Part shown: in pieces, positions 22,747 to 35,759 of the stretch
Numbering within the stretch: the first letter of the stretch is position 1
Layout: each line of letters begins with the position of its first letter
Assembly: GCA_030549775.1 (NCBI GenBank)
Contig: CM060177.1
Coordinates: forward strand, 95,104,236 to 95,168,235
DNA: 64,000 nt
Direction of reading: 5' to 3'
Origin: Tamarix chinensis
Lineage: Eukaryota; Streptophyta; Magnoliopsida; Caryophyllales; Tamaricaceae
The notes under the pieces: generated by a model
What the model saw: the letters and a program-made list of their open reading frames with translations, nothing else
Told to the model about the DNA's origin: nothing
The model's database searches: none
Translations under genes and position numbers: made by a program

Positions 22747-24456
22747 TGTGCATTTGACTTATTAAAGGAAAAGTTGACTAATGCTCCCATTCTATCTCTA
22801 CCTAATTTTAATAAAGTTTTTGAAATTGATTATGATGCTTCATGAGTAGGTATTGGGGTTGTCTTGTCTCAAGAGGGTAAGCCTATTGCCTATTTCAGTG
22901 AAAAACTAAGTGGTGATACTCTTAATTACTCTACCTATGAAATAGAATTGTTTGTCTTGATTTGGGCTTTAGAGACTCGGCAACATTATTTATGGTCTAA
23001 AGAATTCATCATCCATTCCAACGACCAAGTTCTCAAATACTTAAAAACTCAACATAAACTAAATAGGAGACAAGCTAAGTGGATCGAGTTCTTTGAATTG
23101 TTTCCCTATGTGGTTAAGTATAAGAAAGGTGGTGATAATATTGTTGCTGATGCTCTAAGTAGGCGATATACATTGGTTGCTACCTTAGATGCTAATTTTT
23201 TAGGTTTTACCTACATTAAAGAATTTTATGCAACTAATGATGATTTCTATGAATTATTTAAAGCATGTGAAACTACTGCTGTTAGGAAATACTACCTTCG
23301 TGAAAGCCTATTTTTTTGTGATAATAGACTAGATTATGTGTGCCTAAATGTTCTATGGATGAATTACTTGTACAGGAAGCCCATAGTGGAGGTTTGATGG
23401 GCCACTTTGGCTATCTCAAAACTTTAAGTATTGTTAAAGAATATTTCTATTGGCCTCACTTGAAATGGGATGTGCAAAGATTATGTGATTGATGCGTGGT
23501 TTGTAAACATGCTAAATCTACCTCTAAGCCACCTGGATTGTACACACCTCTTCTTGTTCCTGAACAACCTTAAGCTAACATTTCCATGGACTTTGTATCT
23601 GGTTTTCCTAGATCCAATAAAGGTAAAGATAGTATCATGGTTGTTGTAGATTGATTCTCCAATATGACTCATTTTATTTCTTTTCACGGCACTAATGATG
23701 TACTATAATTATTGATTATTTCTTCCAAAATATTATGCGATTACATGGTGTACCCCATACTATTGTATTTGACAGGGCATTAAATTCCTCAGCCACTTCT
23801 GGTGAGTCTTATAGGGAAAATTGGGGATGAAGTTGTTATTCTATAATACTTTCCATCCCCAGACAGACAGTCAAACTGAAGTTGTGAATCACACTCATGG
23901 TAAAATGCTTTGAGCTATCCTAGATAATAACATAAAGCATTAAGAATCTCATTTACCACATGTGGAGTTTGCATACAATCGGGCCATCCACTCCACCACC
24001 AAGTGAACTCCTTTTGAAGTAGTCTATGGGTTTAACCCTTTCTCACCACTTGATCTTATACCTTTGCCTACAACTGACTATACTAACTTTGATGTAGAAA
24101 GTAGGGTCCTATCCATTAGAGCTTTACATGAGTTAGTGGCCAAACAAATAAGTTAATGAAACCATCAGATGGAAAACTAAGCAAATAAACACCACAAGAA
24201 GATTGTGTTCAACCTAAGAGATCTTATGTGGGTCCACCTATGCAAAGAAAGGTTTCCTACTCAAAGGAAATCCAAACTTGCCCATAGAGGCAATGGTCCC
24301 TTTACTATTTTGGAATGCATTAATGATAATGCCTACAAAATAAATCTCCGAGGAAAATATAGCAATGTAAGTGCCACTTTCAATGTCTCATACCTATATC
24401 CCTTTTATGATACAGGCACGGTTTCAGTGAAAAAACCTTTTCATGAAGGGGGGATA
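22747..24456 (+). pseudogene. Truncated Ty3/gypsy pol (RNase H - integrase)
   Basis: Similarity starts abruptly with [18 protein letters not shown], just N-terminal of RNase H, so gag, protease and most of RT are absent. RNase H follows with [20 protein letters not shown] and a VADALSRR end near 23145-23165. Integrase then shows GHFGYLKTL, a C..C zinc-finger end (CVVCKHAKS), SMDFVSGFPRSNKGKDSIMV and a HPQTD.QTEVVNHT block near 23850-23900. The C-terminal GPFTILECINDNAYKINL and SATFNVSYLYPF are near 24290-24400. Stops occur at about 22845, 23492, 23572, 23652 and elsewhere. A polypurine tract and LTR follow directly. Confidence 0.85.
24445..24454 (+). other. Polypurine tract
   Basis: GAAGGGGGGA lies just after the integrase C-terminus and 3 bp before TGAAACCCCC, the likely start of the 3' LTR. 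Confidence 0.7.
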
Positions 24457-26195
24457 ATGAAACCCCCAAATACTCTTAGCAACCTTACCAAAAAAAACTT
24501 CAATAATCCTGTAAAAATAATTAATTATCTTTATGTTTCTACTTTGTAGGGTAACTAAGCAAAAACAAGTTGGCACTAAAGGCGGGAATGAAGAAGCAGA
24601 TTTGTTGCGGAGAAGAACTACGATTTGTTGCTGAGACGATAAATCTTGGTTTAATATTATTATTAGTAAGAATGATACTATTGGCCAATCAACAAATTAT
24701 TATTATTATTATTATTTTATCTTGTAATTTTGGGTGTTAAGAAGCTAGCCCAAAACTCAAAATCCAAACCCAAACTCTACTCTAAATAATCCCCTCATCT
24801 ACCCACCTTCCCAACTCCCAAACAAGCACCCTTTTACCTCAACAAAGCCCAATCACAAACCAAAACCACACCCACCGGCCCTTTTCTTTCTTCCTACACA
24901 AACTTAACAAGCACCCTTTTCTTTCCCTCTTTGGTGTTCGTCAAGCAGCCCCCCAAAAATCACCGCCTCCTTCCTTGCGTCTCCAATCAATTCCACATCC
25001 CTCACTCACCCATCAATGGTGATTTTCACCATTAATCCACCCCATAATTTCCTCCTTTTAGACCATTGCTCCAATATTTGACATCCAATATTTGACTAGT
25101 TGCTGCTCTATATAAACTGTTATATTGATGTACTGAAGGACAACTTAAAACTTCCATTTTCATATTATAAATACAAAGCTTTGAGCTTGTTTATCTTCAT
25201 GGCTTGCGTCGTTTATTGTCGGGATTCTGGCAACCTTGCTATTCTCCAGTTGGAGGATTTAGATTGGGAATTCTAGAACAACCCTACCTTTTTCACCTTG
25301 CTGCAATTTCATCGAGTTTGTTGTGTTTTGTTTGGAATTCCAACTGGGGATTTGATAACTTCTCATTTTTCCAATCCTACTATTCCACCCCTCCTCCCTT
25401 TAGTTAACCCCACCATAGATGAACCCCTTTACCTTTGGCCGACCTTTCCTAAACTTCCCCTCCTTTGCTGCACCATCTTCCACTAATGCCCATCCCTCCA
25501 TCTTTGGTCCTTTTGTGCCATATTCTCCTACTCTCTTTTCCTCAATTTTCCTTCCGATCTCTCCCCTCTTTTCACAAGCTATTTATGCTGTGGCAACCTA
25601 CCTTGCAATGGCACACAACCCTGTTGCCCTCCTTTTTTTCCTTGACAGCATCCACTGATCCTTATCCATTGGGTTATTTTAGTTTTAGTTGGCTTCTCTT
25701 GCTTTGATTAAACCGGTTAGTAATCCTTTTGTTGTTTGAGTTATTTTAGATTAGAGTTGTGTAATATTAAATGCTAATACATATGTGTTTTGATGTTAAA
25801 TTTCTAGGTAATACTTAAGGACTTTAGAGAAGGTTATTTTTGTGTGAGCTTGGATTATGTAAATCCAATCACTCATAAGATGGTAGAATTTATGTGTGGG
25901 TATAGTAAAAATTTTTAGATTTAGAATCATGTTATGGTTTTATGCTTCTTAGGTATTATGAAACGTATTATAAAATGATAACATGTGGAGGGGATAATAT
26001 GTATAATTTTTGAAATTAGAGTTATATGCATGGTAATATGTCAAATGATTTATGTCCTTATGTCTAGGGTTTTGTTTGAATTTTCATTCTTATCAAGTTA
26101 TTGTTTAAAATCCATAGTAAATGCCTCATAATTGTTAATGCATGGTAGCTAAGGTTATGATGGTTTGTATGGAAGCATATGTGCCTGATAAGAAT

Positions 26196-26520
26196 GACAT
26201 TTTAGTAATTTCACAAGTAAGAATGACATTTTGGCAATTTTACAAGTAAGAAGAAGTATTTTGGTAATTTTACAAATAAGAAGGGTATTTTGGTAATTTT
26301 ATAATTAAGAAGGGTATTTTAGTAATTTCGTGAGTAAGAGCGGCAATTTAGTAAATGTACATGTAAGAAGGGTATTCTAGTAATTTTACAAGTACGAAGG
26401 GTATTTTGGTAAATTTTACAAGTAAGAAGGGCATTTTAGTAATTTTGCATGTAAGAAGGGTACTTTAGTAATTTTACAATTGAGATGGGAATTTTAGTAA
26501 TTTTGTAGGTAAGATGGGCG
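26196..26520 (+). repeat. Minisatellite, about 31-bp unit, around eleven copies
   Basis: The unit is close to AAGAAGGGTATTTTGGTAAT followed by TTTACAAGT. Copies differ by a few substitutions each. The array lies inside long LTR copy 2 and is not visible at the equivalent place of the other LTR copies, so it expanded locally. Confidence 0.85.
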
Positions 26521-28618
26521 TTAGTGTAATAAACAAGCAGAGGAGGTATAAATTGACGTTAAACATGATAATAAGGATTTATTATCCTAATATCACTTAT
26601 TGAACAAGTTATAGGTTAGGGGTAATTTGGTAATTTTGCATGTAATATGGTTGTTGTTCTTATAAACTTTCATAATAAGCAATAATTGATGTTAAATAAA
26701 ATAATAAGGGTTTATGGCCATACTATCACCTATTTAAGTATAATCTTGAACATTATAAAGTCTAGGGGCATTTTGGTAAATTGAAGTGTATCATAATGAG
26801 TATGCATGGTCTAGGGGTGAATTGGCAAATTGAGTGTGTTTTATGATGGTTTTTTTTTTCAAAAACATGCAAGATCTGTCTTAATTGCTTATTACGCATA
26901 AGAATATGTGTTGGTTGTTCTAGAAGTACATGTTAAGGTTTATGTGTGAAATGATCATTAGGTGTATAGGCTATTTGAGCTTAATAATCAATAGTATAAT
27001 TATGATACATTACTCATTTCTAGCATTTTGATAAATAAAAATGAGTTATGAATTGGAAGTGGATGGTAAAAAGGTAGCCTGAGCCTTAGGGGCCTTTTGG
27101 TCATTTTGACTTAAGGTGCTTAAGTATAAGTATTGGAACTTAAGATGGCTTTAGTGGACTATTTAAGGTAACATTGACAATAATCTTGATATTGACTACT
27201 TCATAATAGTGGAAACAGATGAAAATGGTTAGGTATTAAATTAATGTGTTTCTCATGGTCACCTTAATTAAGACACTAATACTTGAAGTGAAAGACCTCG
27301 AGATCGGAAATGGTGGCTCTTTAAAGGTTGCTACCCTAAATACGTGGTTTATCCCATGATTATTCTAGATTTTTCTCTTGTGCCTTAGTGCCCCAGCTAG
27401 GCCTTACATCTTACTCTATTTATCTTTGTAGACCTACTTAGGGGGTATTTATACTTATGGATTAGGTGTTCTTGTCAGTAGGGTATTGTGTGTCTTTGTG
27501 CACCAGTGCGAATAGGATACCTTTGCGTCCTTACATTCATAGTTGGTAGGATACTGTGCTACCCTTATGCACCTGTATAACCAGAGCACCATTGTGTCTC
27601 CACGTTTGTGATCTTCCCCTCTAGTTAATAAATTGAATTAGTGTGCTAATTAAATGGAAAGACATAAATCACTTATAGTGGAACACCACGTAGGTCAGAA
27701 TTGTGTGAATAATATCATATACACCGATCCATCAGGTATAATAGTGGTTAGGAGTATTTTGCCCTGGAGTATATCATTGATATACAAGTCCACAATTATA
27801 ACAGTGGTCACGTGTGTTATACCTTGGAGTATATCTTGTGCCTGGTCCATCGGTTATAATAGTGGGTTCCCTAAACCTACGTAGATATAATTTAAGAGAT
27901 GATTAATATCTAATTAATGACTTAATACCATATAATAATGATAACATCATTATGACCTATTGATATGACATGGTAGTGGTCTTGGTGCCTGCCTCTGAGG
28001 TGAGTGGTGGTGAGTGTTGGTTGAGTATGATGTTGGCTATTTAATTATACTATAAAGAGCCTCGCTTGGATGCTCTCTTGGTAAGTTATATTAATTCCAA
28101 GTGAATGAGCCTTTGTGACATTTAATCTCAATGCACGTGTCCATGCTACTAACTACTTATCTCATTCTATATATGTGTGATTTCATGTTCATGTATTTTG
28201 ATGCGTGGTAATTGATGTGTTGCATGTAGGTCCTAGCTTTTAGTTTTATATAAAGGGTTATTCAGTACCATAGTAATAAAGGGTTCCTTTCATGAGCCCC
28301 TGCCTATTCAATTGGCAGTGGTCTTTGTAGGTTAACTGCAAGCACTATCTAGGTTTTACATTCGGGTTAAGAATGTAGGACTATTCAAGAAGATTTTAGT
28401 ATTTTTCCTTTCAACTCATATGCATCTTGTTTCAATGATTTCATTCTATAACCACTAATAGTAGATTCTACTTCTTGTTTCAATGATTTCTCTACTATAA
28501 TTTTATGAATGAATCATGGTTTTGTGTATAGTATGTTTTCAGCCTTAGTACCTGGTACCGAAATGGTGGAGGAAAATCGGTTTGGTATTAAGTGTGGCGG
28601 TAGTATTCTGATATATGA

Positions 28619-30141
28619 GATTTATATGATATTTTCTAAGTAAAAATGTCATTTATTCCTCATTATTTTTATAACATGTAATCTTTTCTCGAGTTTTTCT
28701 CTTTTGGATAGATTTTGCAGGAAAAGATAAAAATGAAGAAATTCAAAGAAGAAATCGATGGAAAGAGAAAAGACCACAAATAACACATCAAGAGATATGG
28801 ACTCAATGGAAGAAAAGACTAGAAATGAAGAATATATATCAAAGGGAAGATTGTGTTGAAATTTCATGAAGAAATAATGAAGAAACAAGAAACACGGCCC
28901 CCCCGTGTTTCCTAAACACGGCCCGTGTTTTTCTATTAGCACACAAAATTTCAGCATTTAAAATTCAGCATTTGGCCGAGAGTTCAAGGAAAAACACGGG
29001 GTCCCGTGTTTTTCTCAAATTTTGTAACCGTTCGCGCAACGTTTCCCCGATATATTTCAAAAGTTTGAACATTCGGAAGGGTGGTTCGGGGGAGTTCGAG
29101 AATGGGATTTTCTCTTTCTCTCTATACTGTCTAGATACCACAATAATTTGTAATTCCAATTCTCTTTCTCTCCATTGTATTCAATTGAACAATCAACACT
29201 CTATAATTCAATTCGATAAGTTCTTCTCCATTCCTCTTTTAATTGCAAGTTTTGATTTTTGATTGAATGCAATTCAATTCTCTTTGTTGCATTATTATTT
29301 TTCTTATGTTTGGTGTTTCGTTGTTAATTTATTTGTAAGCATTGGTGTTAATTATTGATTATTGCATTTAATTGTGTGTTATTGCATTTATGTAGATAGT
29401 ATAAGGTAGGAGGATTTGATGACGGAATTAGGGTTTTGGATTTTGAATTCATGATTCTAAATTAATTTTAATTGAATTGATGGATGGAATTGAATGATCT
29501 CGCATCATAGATTAAGAATTTAAACTAATTAGACTGATCACCTATCTAGTTTAGATCTTAATCTACGCTAGGATAACGGAATTAATACGTAATTGTTAAT
29601 TAACATATCCAGAGTAGCAAAAGATTAATTGTTAATCTTGTCCATTAATTCGTACGATTGCATGATCCGAGCTTATGTGATTATGGTCGTAGTTGACTGC
29701 TTTCCATTTGTAATGCTGCCATTAATTGAATCTAGTGTTCTTAACCTAGGTTATTAATTGGTTAGATGATAAATTGAGAGCTTATTCAATTTATTAGAAT
29801 TAAGAGAAGGCAAAGAGATGAATTATTATGAGTTTCTACAGGTTAACGTTAAATCATTTAGAATCTTTCATTTCTCCATGATTACTTGATATCCTAATTC
29901 CATAATCAATACCTTCCTGTCCTTATTAATTAAGTAGTGAGTACAATGTTTTATTATTTATGCATAGTTTAGATATTGATGATAGAATTATATGTTATTG
30001 CATAACCGGGGTTTTAACATCGATTACGGATTTATTGATTATATATCATTCCTTGTGGGTTCGACTCCTTCTTGCCATATACTACGTATTTGAGAATTAT
30101 GATTTATTTATTAAATTTGTTGTGCATACGACAGTGCATCA
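28619..30141 (+). mobile_element. Solo LTR, 1.5 kb, with TSD TATTC
   Basis: The element starts TGATATATGAG and ends GTGCATCA. The target duplication TATTC lies at 28614-28618 and 30142-30146. Flanking DNA is continuous long-LTR sequence (GTGTGGCGGTAG before, the GGGGGTGTTAT end after). No PBS, polypurine tract or coding region lies inside. The first 0.97 kb matches 60545-61555 in reverse complement. It contains three short hairpins of the AACACGG...CCGTGTT type (28891-29012). Confidence 0.8.
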
Positions 30142-30252
30142 TATTCCCAAAATTTACTCTTTTTGCTTCTACCTATAATTTTAAAAATAAATTTTTTTAG
30201 TAGTGAATTTTGGGGGTGTTATATTGAGGTTTTGACCCTACAATAGGGCAGC

Positions 30253-30498
30253 ATGTCGATCGAGGATTACTTCAAGAAGTTTTTTGAGCTTATTACTTTT
30301 GCACTAGATATAGTCGATAGTAAGGAGATGGTTGCTCATTGCTTTGATCAAGGTTTGGATGTATGCACTTTGGAGCTATTTGGAGGAGAGATTATGACGG
30401 ATGTACTTACTATGTATAAGAGAGCTTGTGCCCTTAGAAGAATCCAAGAGGCAAAGAAAGTCCTCAGTGGGGCTAAGTGCTTGGCAAAGAGTTTTTAA
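30253..30498 (+). pseudogene. Retrotransposon gag fragment
   Basis: The 81-codon frame reads MSIEDYFKKFFELITFALD, then IVDSKEMVAHCFDQGLD and MYKRACALRRIQ. This resembles the end of the gag capsid-like domain of Ty3/gypsy elements (SV.EY...F..L.......). The sequence before and after, to about 31100, has no other readable domain. A polypurine tract at 31111 and an LTR follow, so this is the internal part of an element from which pol has been deleted. Confidence 0.6.
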
Positions 30499-31110
30499 TG
30501 TCATAGAAGTGACAAGAGGGTTCATTAGATTGTCTACCTAAGCGGACCTAGTGGTGGTCAGCTTTCCCCATTTTCTAGGGCATGGTTTGGAAACCATTGA
30601 CCACTAAGGAACTATCACTATAAGATTTGTTGATAGAACCACCAATGCAACCACTTCCATTGTAAAACCATAACACGTTGGAATTAATGCAAGATGGGCT
30701 ATAGAGGATTTGAGTGTTATTATTCTAGAACAGGAGCTTAATGTCATTAGGTATAGTCAGGTGGTAGAACCACCTATTGGCAGTAGTCTTCCTTAGTGAC
30801 TAAGGAGCCTGCTAGTAGCATCCCATGTGTGAGTGTTAAGGGAAAGAGACCTACTTCTTATCCCTACCCTCAAATTAGTGTAGGTTAGACTTTAGGTATT
30901 AGAGGTACCCAAGGAGGTGTGATGGTTAACAATCTAAATGTGATTTGTGATGTGAAGGCTCATAGATTTGTAGACACCACTGTTGGTATACCTTAGTACC
31001 CTTGAGTGTTTAGACTTCTTTCTAATTGTGCATACATATGTGATTCATTGATTTTCACTAGATGTATGTCTATGTGAAATTTTTTGTGCTTGATTATTGT
31101 TTAGTCCTTT

Positions 31111-31120
31111 TAAGGGGGGA
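31111..31120 (+). other. Polypurine tract
   Basis: TAAGGGGGGA is followed immediately by GTGACCCCCA; the LTR start TG is at 31122. Confidence 0.65.
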
Positions 31121-31121
31121 G

Positions 31122-32811
31122 TGACCCCCAGCTCGTAGAACCATTATTTGTGGATCACCCAAAGTTGCAATGAGTTAGTTTTATTTTTTTGACTTCAGAG
31201 ATGAAGTCTATTTTAAGAAGATAGCAATATAATACTCTTTTTCTTGAAACCTTAATTATTGGTACTAGTTGTAATAATTATTTTTGGTTATTTGTTAATA
31301 AATATATTTTTAATAGGTGTATTATTATTACAACTTATTCGATATAAAATTTAATTAAGGTAAAATTTACTAAAGAATGCATATTAAAATTTTTAAACCT
31401 AGGATGGATTGTAACCGGTATCTGCATCATTAAGTAAACCTTATTTTTGGTAACTTGATAAAATTTACCCGGATAGTCCTACCTGATTATTTACCAAGAT
31501 AAATTACCTTAGCCCACAAAACTCTGTTGACTTTTCCCTCCTTTCCCTTCTTGCACGTTTGCTCCTACTCCTATGAGCCATCACCCTACACCACACCTAC
31601 ACCATACCCCCTCACCCATTTTTTCCTCTACTTGTTTTGCTCAACATCTCCCTACACACAACACCGTTTCCCTTCTCTCCTTCTTAGCAACATCCACCAA
31701 TCCTTCTCCGTTCGGTTTATTAGGTTTTGGTTAACTTCTATTGCTTTGTTCAACCAGTTAGTAATCCTTGAGTTGTTTTGGTAATTTTAGATTATTGTTG
31801 TCTAATATTAGATACTAATAGATATACGTTTGGATGTTAAATTTCTTAATATTTCTTGAGGACTTTGGAGATGACTTCTTTCTGTGTGAGCTTGGATTAG
31901 GTAAATCCAATCACTTATAAGATGGTAGAACTTATGTGTGAACGTGCTAGGATAGTTTAGGCCAAGAATCATGTTAGGGTTTTATACATTTCAATTGTTA
32001 TGACATGCTTGATAAAGTGATAACATGTTGGGGGATGATATGTATAATTGTTGAAATTTAAGCTATATGCATGATATTATGTCAAATAATTTACATTTAC
32101 ATGTTTAGTGTTTCGTTAAGAATTTCATTCCTGTCCAGTTATTGTTTAAATTCCACGATAAATGCCTCTTGATTGCTAATGCACGGTAGTTATGGTTAGG
32201 ATGATTCACAAGGAAGAATGTTCGCATATTATGATAATTTCTATTCGCATGACCTAGGGTTATAAATATGCTCTTACATTTACTATGAAAAAAATATTCC
32301 TACTTAAATGATATTTTATGTGATAGATGTATGTACATGCTGCATCAATGATGTAATATGTGAGAGTTGCATGATTAGGGTTTCTATTTGCAGATGATTA
32401 TGTGAGGGATATGGAGTGGTATGAAGAGTACAAGAACGAGAAGGATAAGTGGAAGCCTTAGGAAGAAGTCCTCTTTTTTAGAGTGGGCCTTTGTGTCTAA
32501 TAGTTAGTGCAAATCGATGTCGTACCTTTAGGTACTAGTTTCTGGTTATATTAGATTTTCCTTTGGACTCTTATATCCCTCATTGTATTTTTGTCATCTT
32601 GTTGTAATAATATTATTTACTCGTAACTTCTATCTATGAATGGTATTCCTTTTCCCCTAATTTACCTTGGTTATGGTTTGTTCAAGCCTTAACACTTGGG
32701 ATAAGAAAGGTGAGAGAGACAGACTTATGCTTAGTGTGGCGGTAACACCTAGTAATTTGGTAATTAACACTTCTGCAAAATGAAAATTTTATGTAAATTG
32801 GGAGTGTTACA
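31122..32811 (+). repeat. Long LTR (family X), copy 3, 1.7 kb
   Basis: Starts TGACCCCCAG and ends GGGAGTGTTACA. It shares with copies 1 and 2 the blocks at 31700-32000 (ACCAGTTAGTAATCCTT.AGTTGTT and TGTGAGCTTGGATTAGGT) and the terminal block at 32690-32811. The middle present in copy 1 (12300-13890), including the minisatellite, is missing here. Confidence 0.6.
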
Positions 32812-35759
32812 AGTGTCCTTTTCAAGCACTCTTTTCTTGTGTTTTTGTTCAAAAATACTTCCAATCATCAAGAACAATTGGATCTCAAAACATCAATTAA
32901 TCATAACAATACGCTTCCACAAATAAATTAATAAAGAATCACCATCAATGTCATCATAAAAATATCATCATCGTCATCAAGTGTAGCCCTATAACTGGAC
33001 AAATATGAGGAATCATAAAAATCTCTTAAAAACATAGTTAAGACATATAAAATACAAGTTCCACTACATGTCTGATTGTTCAGTTGAGATAAGAATCATG
33101 ATTTATTCAAATAGTCTTAATAGTTCCCATAAAGAAAGAGAAGATATAATTAAGAAATCCAAAAACTAATTTGGACAACACTTACCTCTTTGGAATCCTA
33201 TACCAGTCACTCTCCCTCCCTCCCTCTATGCCCAAATTCTAATGACCTATATAAACACATTAAAACATCTCATCAAGTCACTATAACTACTTCAGCAACA
33301 TTAGGAATGCCACCCTTAATAGCTTGCACATAACAATTACAAATACATTATATTATAACCTTACAATATTGTTAATATAAGGTGGAACATAGCAAGGATG
33401 CTAGAAAACCAGCTACCACCACCATTAGTGAACAAAGAACATAAAATCACAAGAAAGAAGCTAACTAACTGGAACACCAAAATCATGTCTATACACCTTA
33501 TATTACTTTTCTGAATTAAATAATACAGCAAGGCGATAATATTAAATCATATTAATTTTTAGTAGTATAGTTGCAACAAGTGGCTCCTATATTAACTAGA
33601 TTTAAAACATTAAGCATAATAGGATATGTGTCAGTCTAAGTACCCAAAATACTACCTCAAGCATGTCTAGTTGTATTTATTTCCTTTGACCCATATGTAT
33701 CTAAATATTTTACTACTCTAGCAAGAATTACAAAACTATTACGTTAATTTTTATCTAACCTAGTTATAATTTATATATATATATATAAGTTCTAGTGTGT
33801 TCATATAACCACCTAAATAACATATAATCATATATTTTTTCACTAAGTGGAAACTAGAAAAAGGCACGCAATATATAAATCATATTCAACAGAATCACAC
33901 ATAAAAGTTATGACAGTTAAATTAGAGTAAAAATACATTCTCATGAAATAAATAAAATTTACACCATATATCAAATCATAGTATAGTATTTCAATCTATT
34001 TCCTATTAATAATTAAATAGCTAATAATAATTAATAAATAAATTACACACAAATACATATTAGAAATAGAGAAAGAAATAATCAAAAATAAATATGGATG
34101 ATAATTTAGCAATTTAATTGGATGGAAAAGTGCTTAATTGCATATGAAATAAATTCTTTCAGACTTTTTTTCTTTCTCCCCATATGTCCCTCTCTTTTCT
34201 CTTCCACCGCCATTCTTCCTCTATCTCATCTCTCAGCCACTCTTCCCTACGCGCTGCTCAACGGTCATCCTCTCTTGCCACTTGTTTCTTTCTTTTCTTC
34301 TTCTTTCTTTTTGTGCATCCCTTCTCTGATATCTCTGATGTCCCTACCTTTACTTTTTCTCTTTTTTTTCTTATGCCCTAACCCTCTACACCATCAAGAT
34401 CTTTCTCTCGTTTTTTTTTGTGTATGTCATCCTTCTCCCTTTATCCCATCTTCTACATTGTGTCACATCCTATTTTTTTCTTTTTCTTCTCACTTTCTTT
34501 TTTTCATTTTAGGCTCCTCAACTTCTTGTCTACCATCTTCGTTTATGCCCCCATTTGTTGTACCTTGTTTACCTAGGTTGCCTGACCTTTGGCCTTTTGA
34601 GCCTTTATTCCTTTAGACCAGGACCTTTAACTACATCTTTATATATATATAACAACAATTATTCCTTCAAAATAAAATTAAATGAATTAATAAATTATCT
34701 TGTAATTTAAGCCCATCATTTTATATCATTTTAGTCGAAATAACTAAATATATGATACTAGTATCACTTAAGCATAAATATTAATTACCCTAATATATTA
34801 TTCAAACAAAAGATTAAATAATAAGATTAAAAGGGTATAAAATATATAAAAATATATATTCATCTTCAGTCACCTTTATAACTTTGATTGGGTCCTTAAT
34901 TAAAATAGAACACATATCATAATCCTAATCTTTTATAAAGAAAACCATCATGTTATTTTAATATGCAAATTTTACTTCATCGAACATTGGAGGCTTTGTG
35001 GTGGAGATTGCTTTGCTCAATCCCATTTAGCCCATTCATTACTAATTATCTTCTTAACTTGGATTGTTTCATCCTTGTACGTTGCCAATATGTTATACCA
35101 ATCTAGAAAAACCATAAAGTGGGTGAATTAGGTATTAATAATGGTAATGAGAAATTAAAATTTTGACATTTAATAAATAGTGGTTCAATAATAGAGTTTC
35201 TCTATATCAACTACCAAAACTATTTGCATTTAAGATTTTGAATCTCTCATGTGTTTTATTGACATTTTTCAACTCTTAATTTATAGGCTAACTATCTCAT
35301 TAAACTTATAAGAGGTGATTTAAAAATTGATGTAGTTATCCTATGTAGATTTATGGATCTACTAATCAATTAAACTCTATTAGGAAAGCTAGATAATAAA
35401 TTTTTAAGAGTGTTGTGGTTGATTACAAAATATCTAAAATTTGATACATATATGAAATTTAAGGAACAATTTGTGAATATAATATAGCTATAAAGAAAGA
35501 GATATTACAATCAATGATCAAATTCTTTCTAAGTAGAATGAGCACAAAAACTTCTAAAAATATATCATCATAAGATGAATATCAATGTGTAGAGTTTAGA
35601 ATTAATTGAAATTAAGAGTAAAGTATTAAGTTAGGAAATTAATTAATAGCTCAAAATTTATATTTATTCTACTTCTAACATGTTATTTATACTTATTCCC
35701 AACAATGTCGGTGTTAGAGAAATAAGTATACATCCATTGTAGAGCAATGAGTAGAATTT
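32812..35759. other. Degenerate intergenic DNA, no gene seen
   Basis: AT-rich. A pyrimidine-rich tract at 34150-34615 gives a 164-codon open frame of very low complexity (Ser, Leu, Phe, Pro), which I do not accept as a gene. A short (TA)n lies near 33772-33786. No terminal repeats or protein domains were recognised. Confidence 0.4.

Larger units (their letters stand above)
24458..30223 (+). repeat. Long LTR (family X), copy 2, interrupted by a solo LTR
   Basis: It starts TGAAACCCCC after a polypurine tract and ends GGGGGTGTTATA, a mutated TGTTACA. Removing the nested 28619-30141 insertion and its 5-bp duplication leaves about 4.2 kb. It holds TATA-like motifs near 25110 and 25175 and a pyrimidine-rich leader (25380-25660). 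The shared block TGTGAGCTTGGATT lies near 25846. A 31-bp minisatellite (26196-26520) and a second tandem array (27690-27870) follow. The open frames in 25200-25710 are compositional artefacts. Confidence 0.55.

Noticed and set aside
25204..25707. Set of four plus-strand frames, 62-80 codons
   Set aside because: They are pyrimidine-rich LTR leader sequence, similar in composition to 20.1-20.9 kb and 31.5-31.7 kb, with no protein similarity.
28649..28957. 102-codon minus-strand frame, also present at 61218-61514
   Set aside because: It is shared through LTR homology and is strongly Phe/Ser/Leu-rich, with no recognisable domain. It is most likely chance, although conservation in more copies would be worth a look.
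28972..29262. 96-codon frame in the solo LTR, with a matching frame at 60933-61199
   Set aside because: The two translations agree only because the LTRs are copies, and the frames differ in start and length. No known LTR-encoded protein matches, and the region is the hairpin-rich leader.
34122..34616. 164-codon open frame on the plus strand
   Set aside because: The frame lies in a pyrimidine tract and is almost entirely Ser, Leu, Phe and Pro with no domain pattern. Such frames arise by composition alone.
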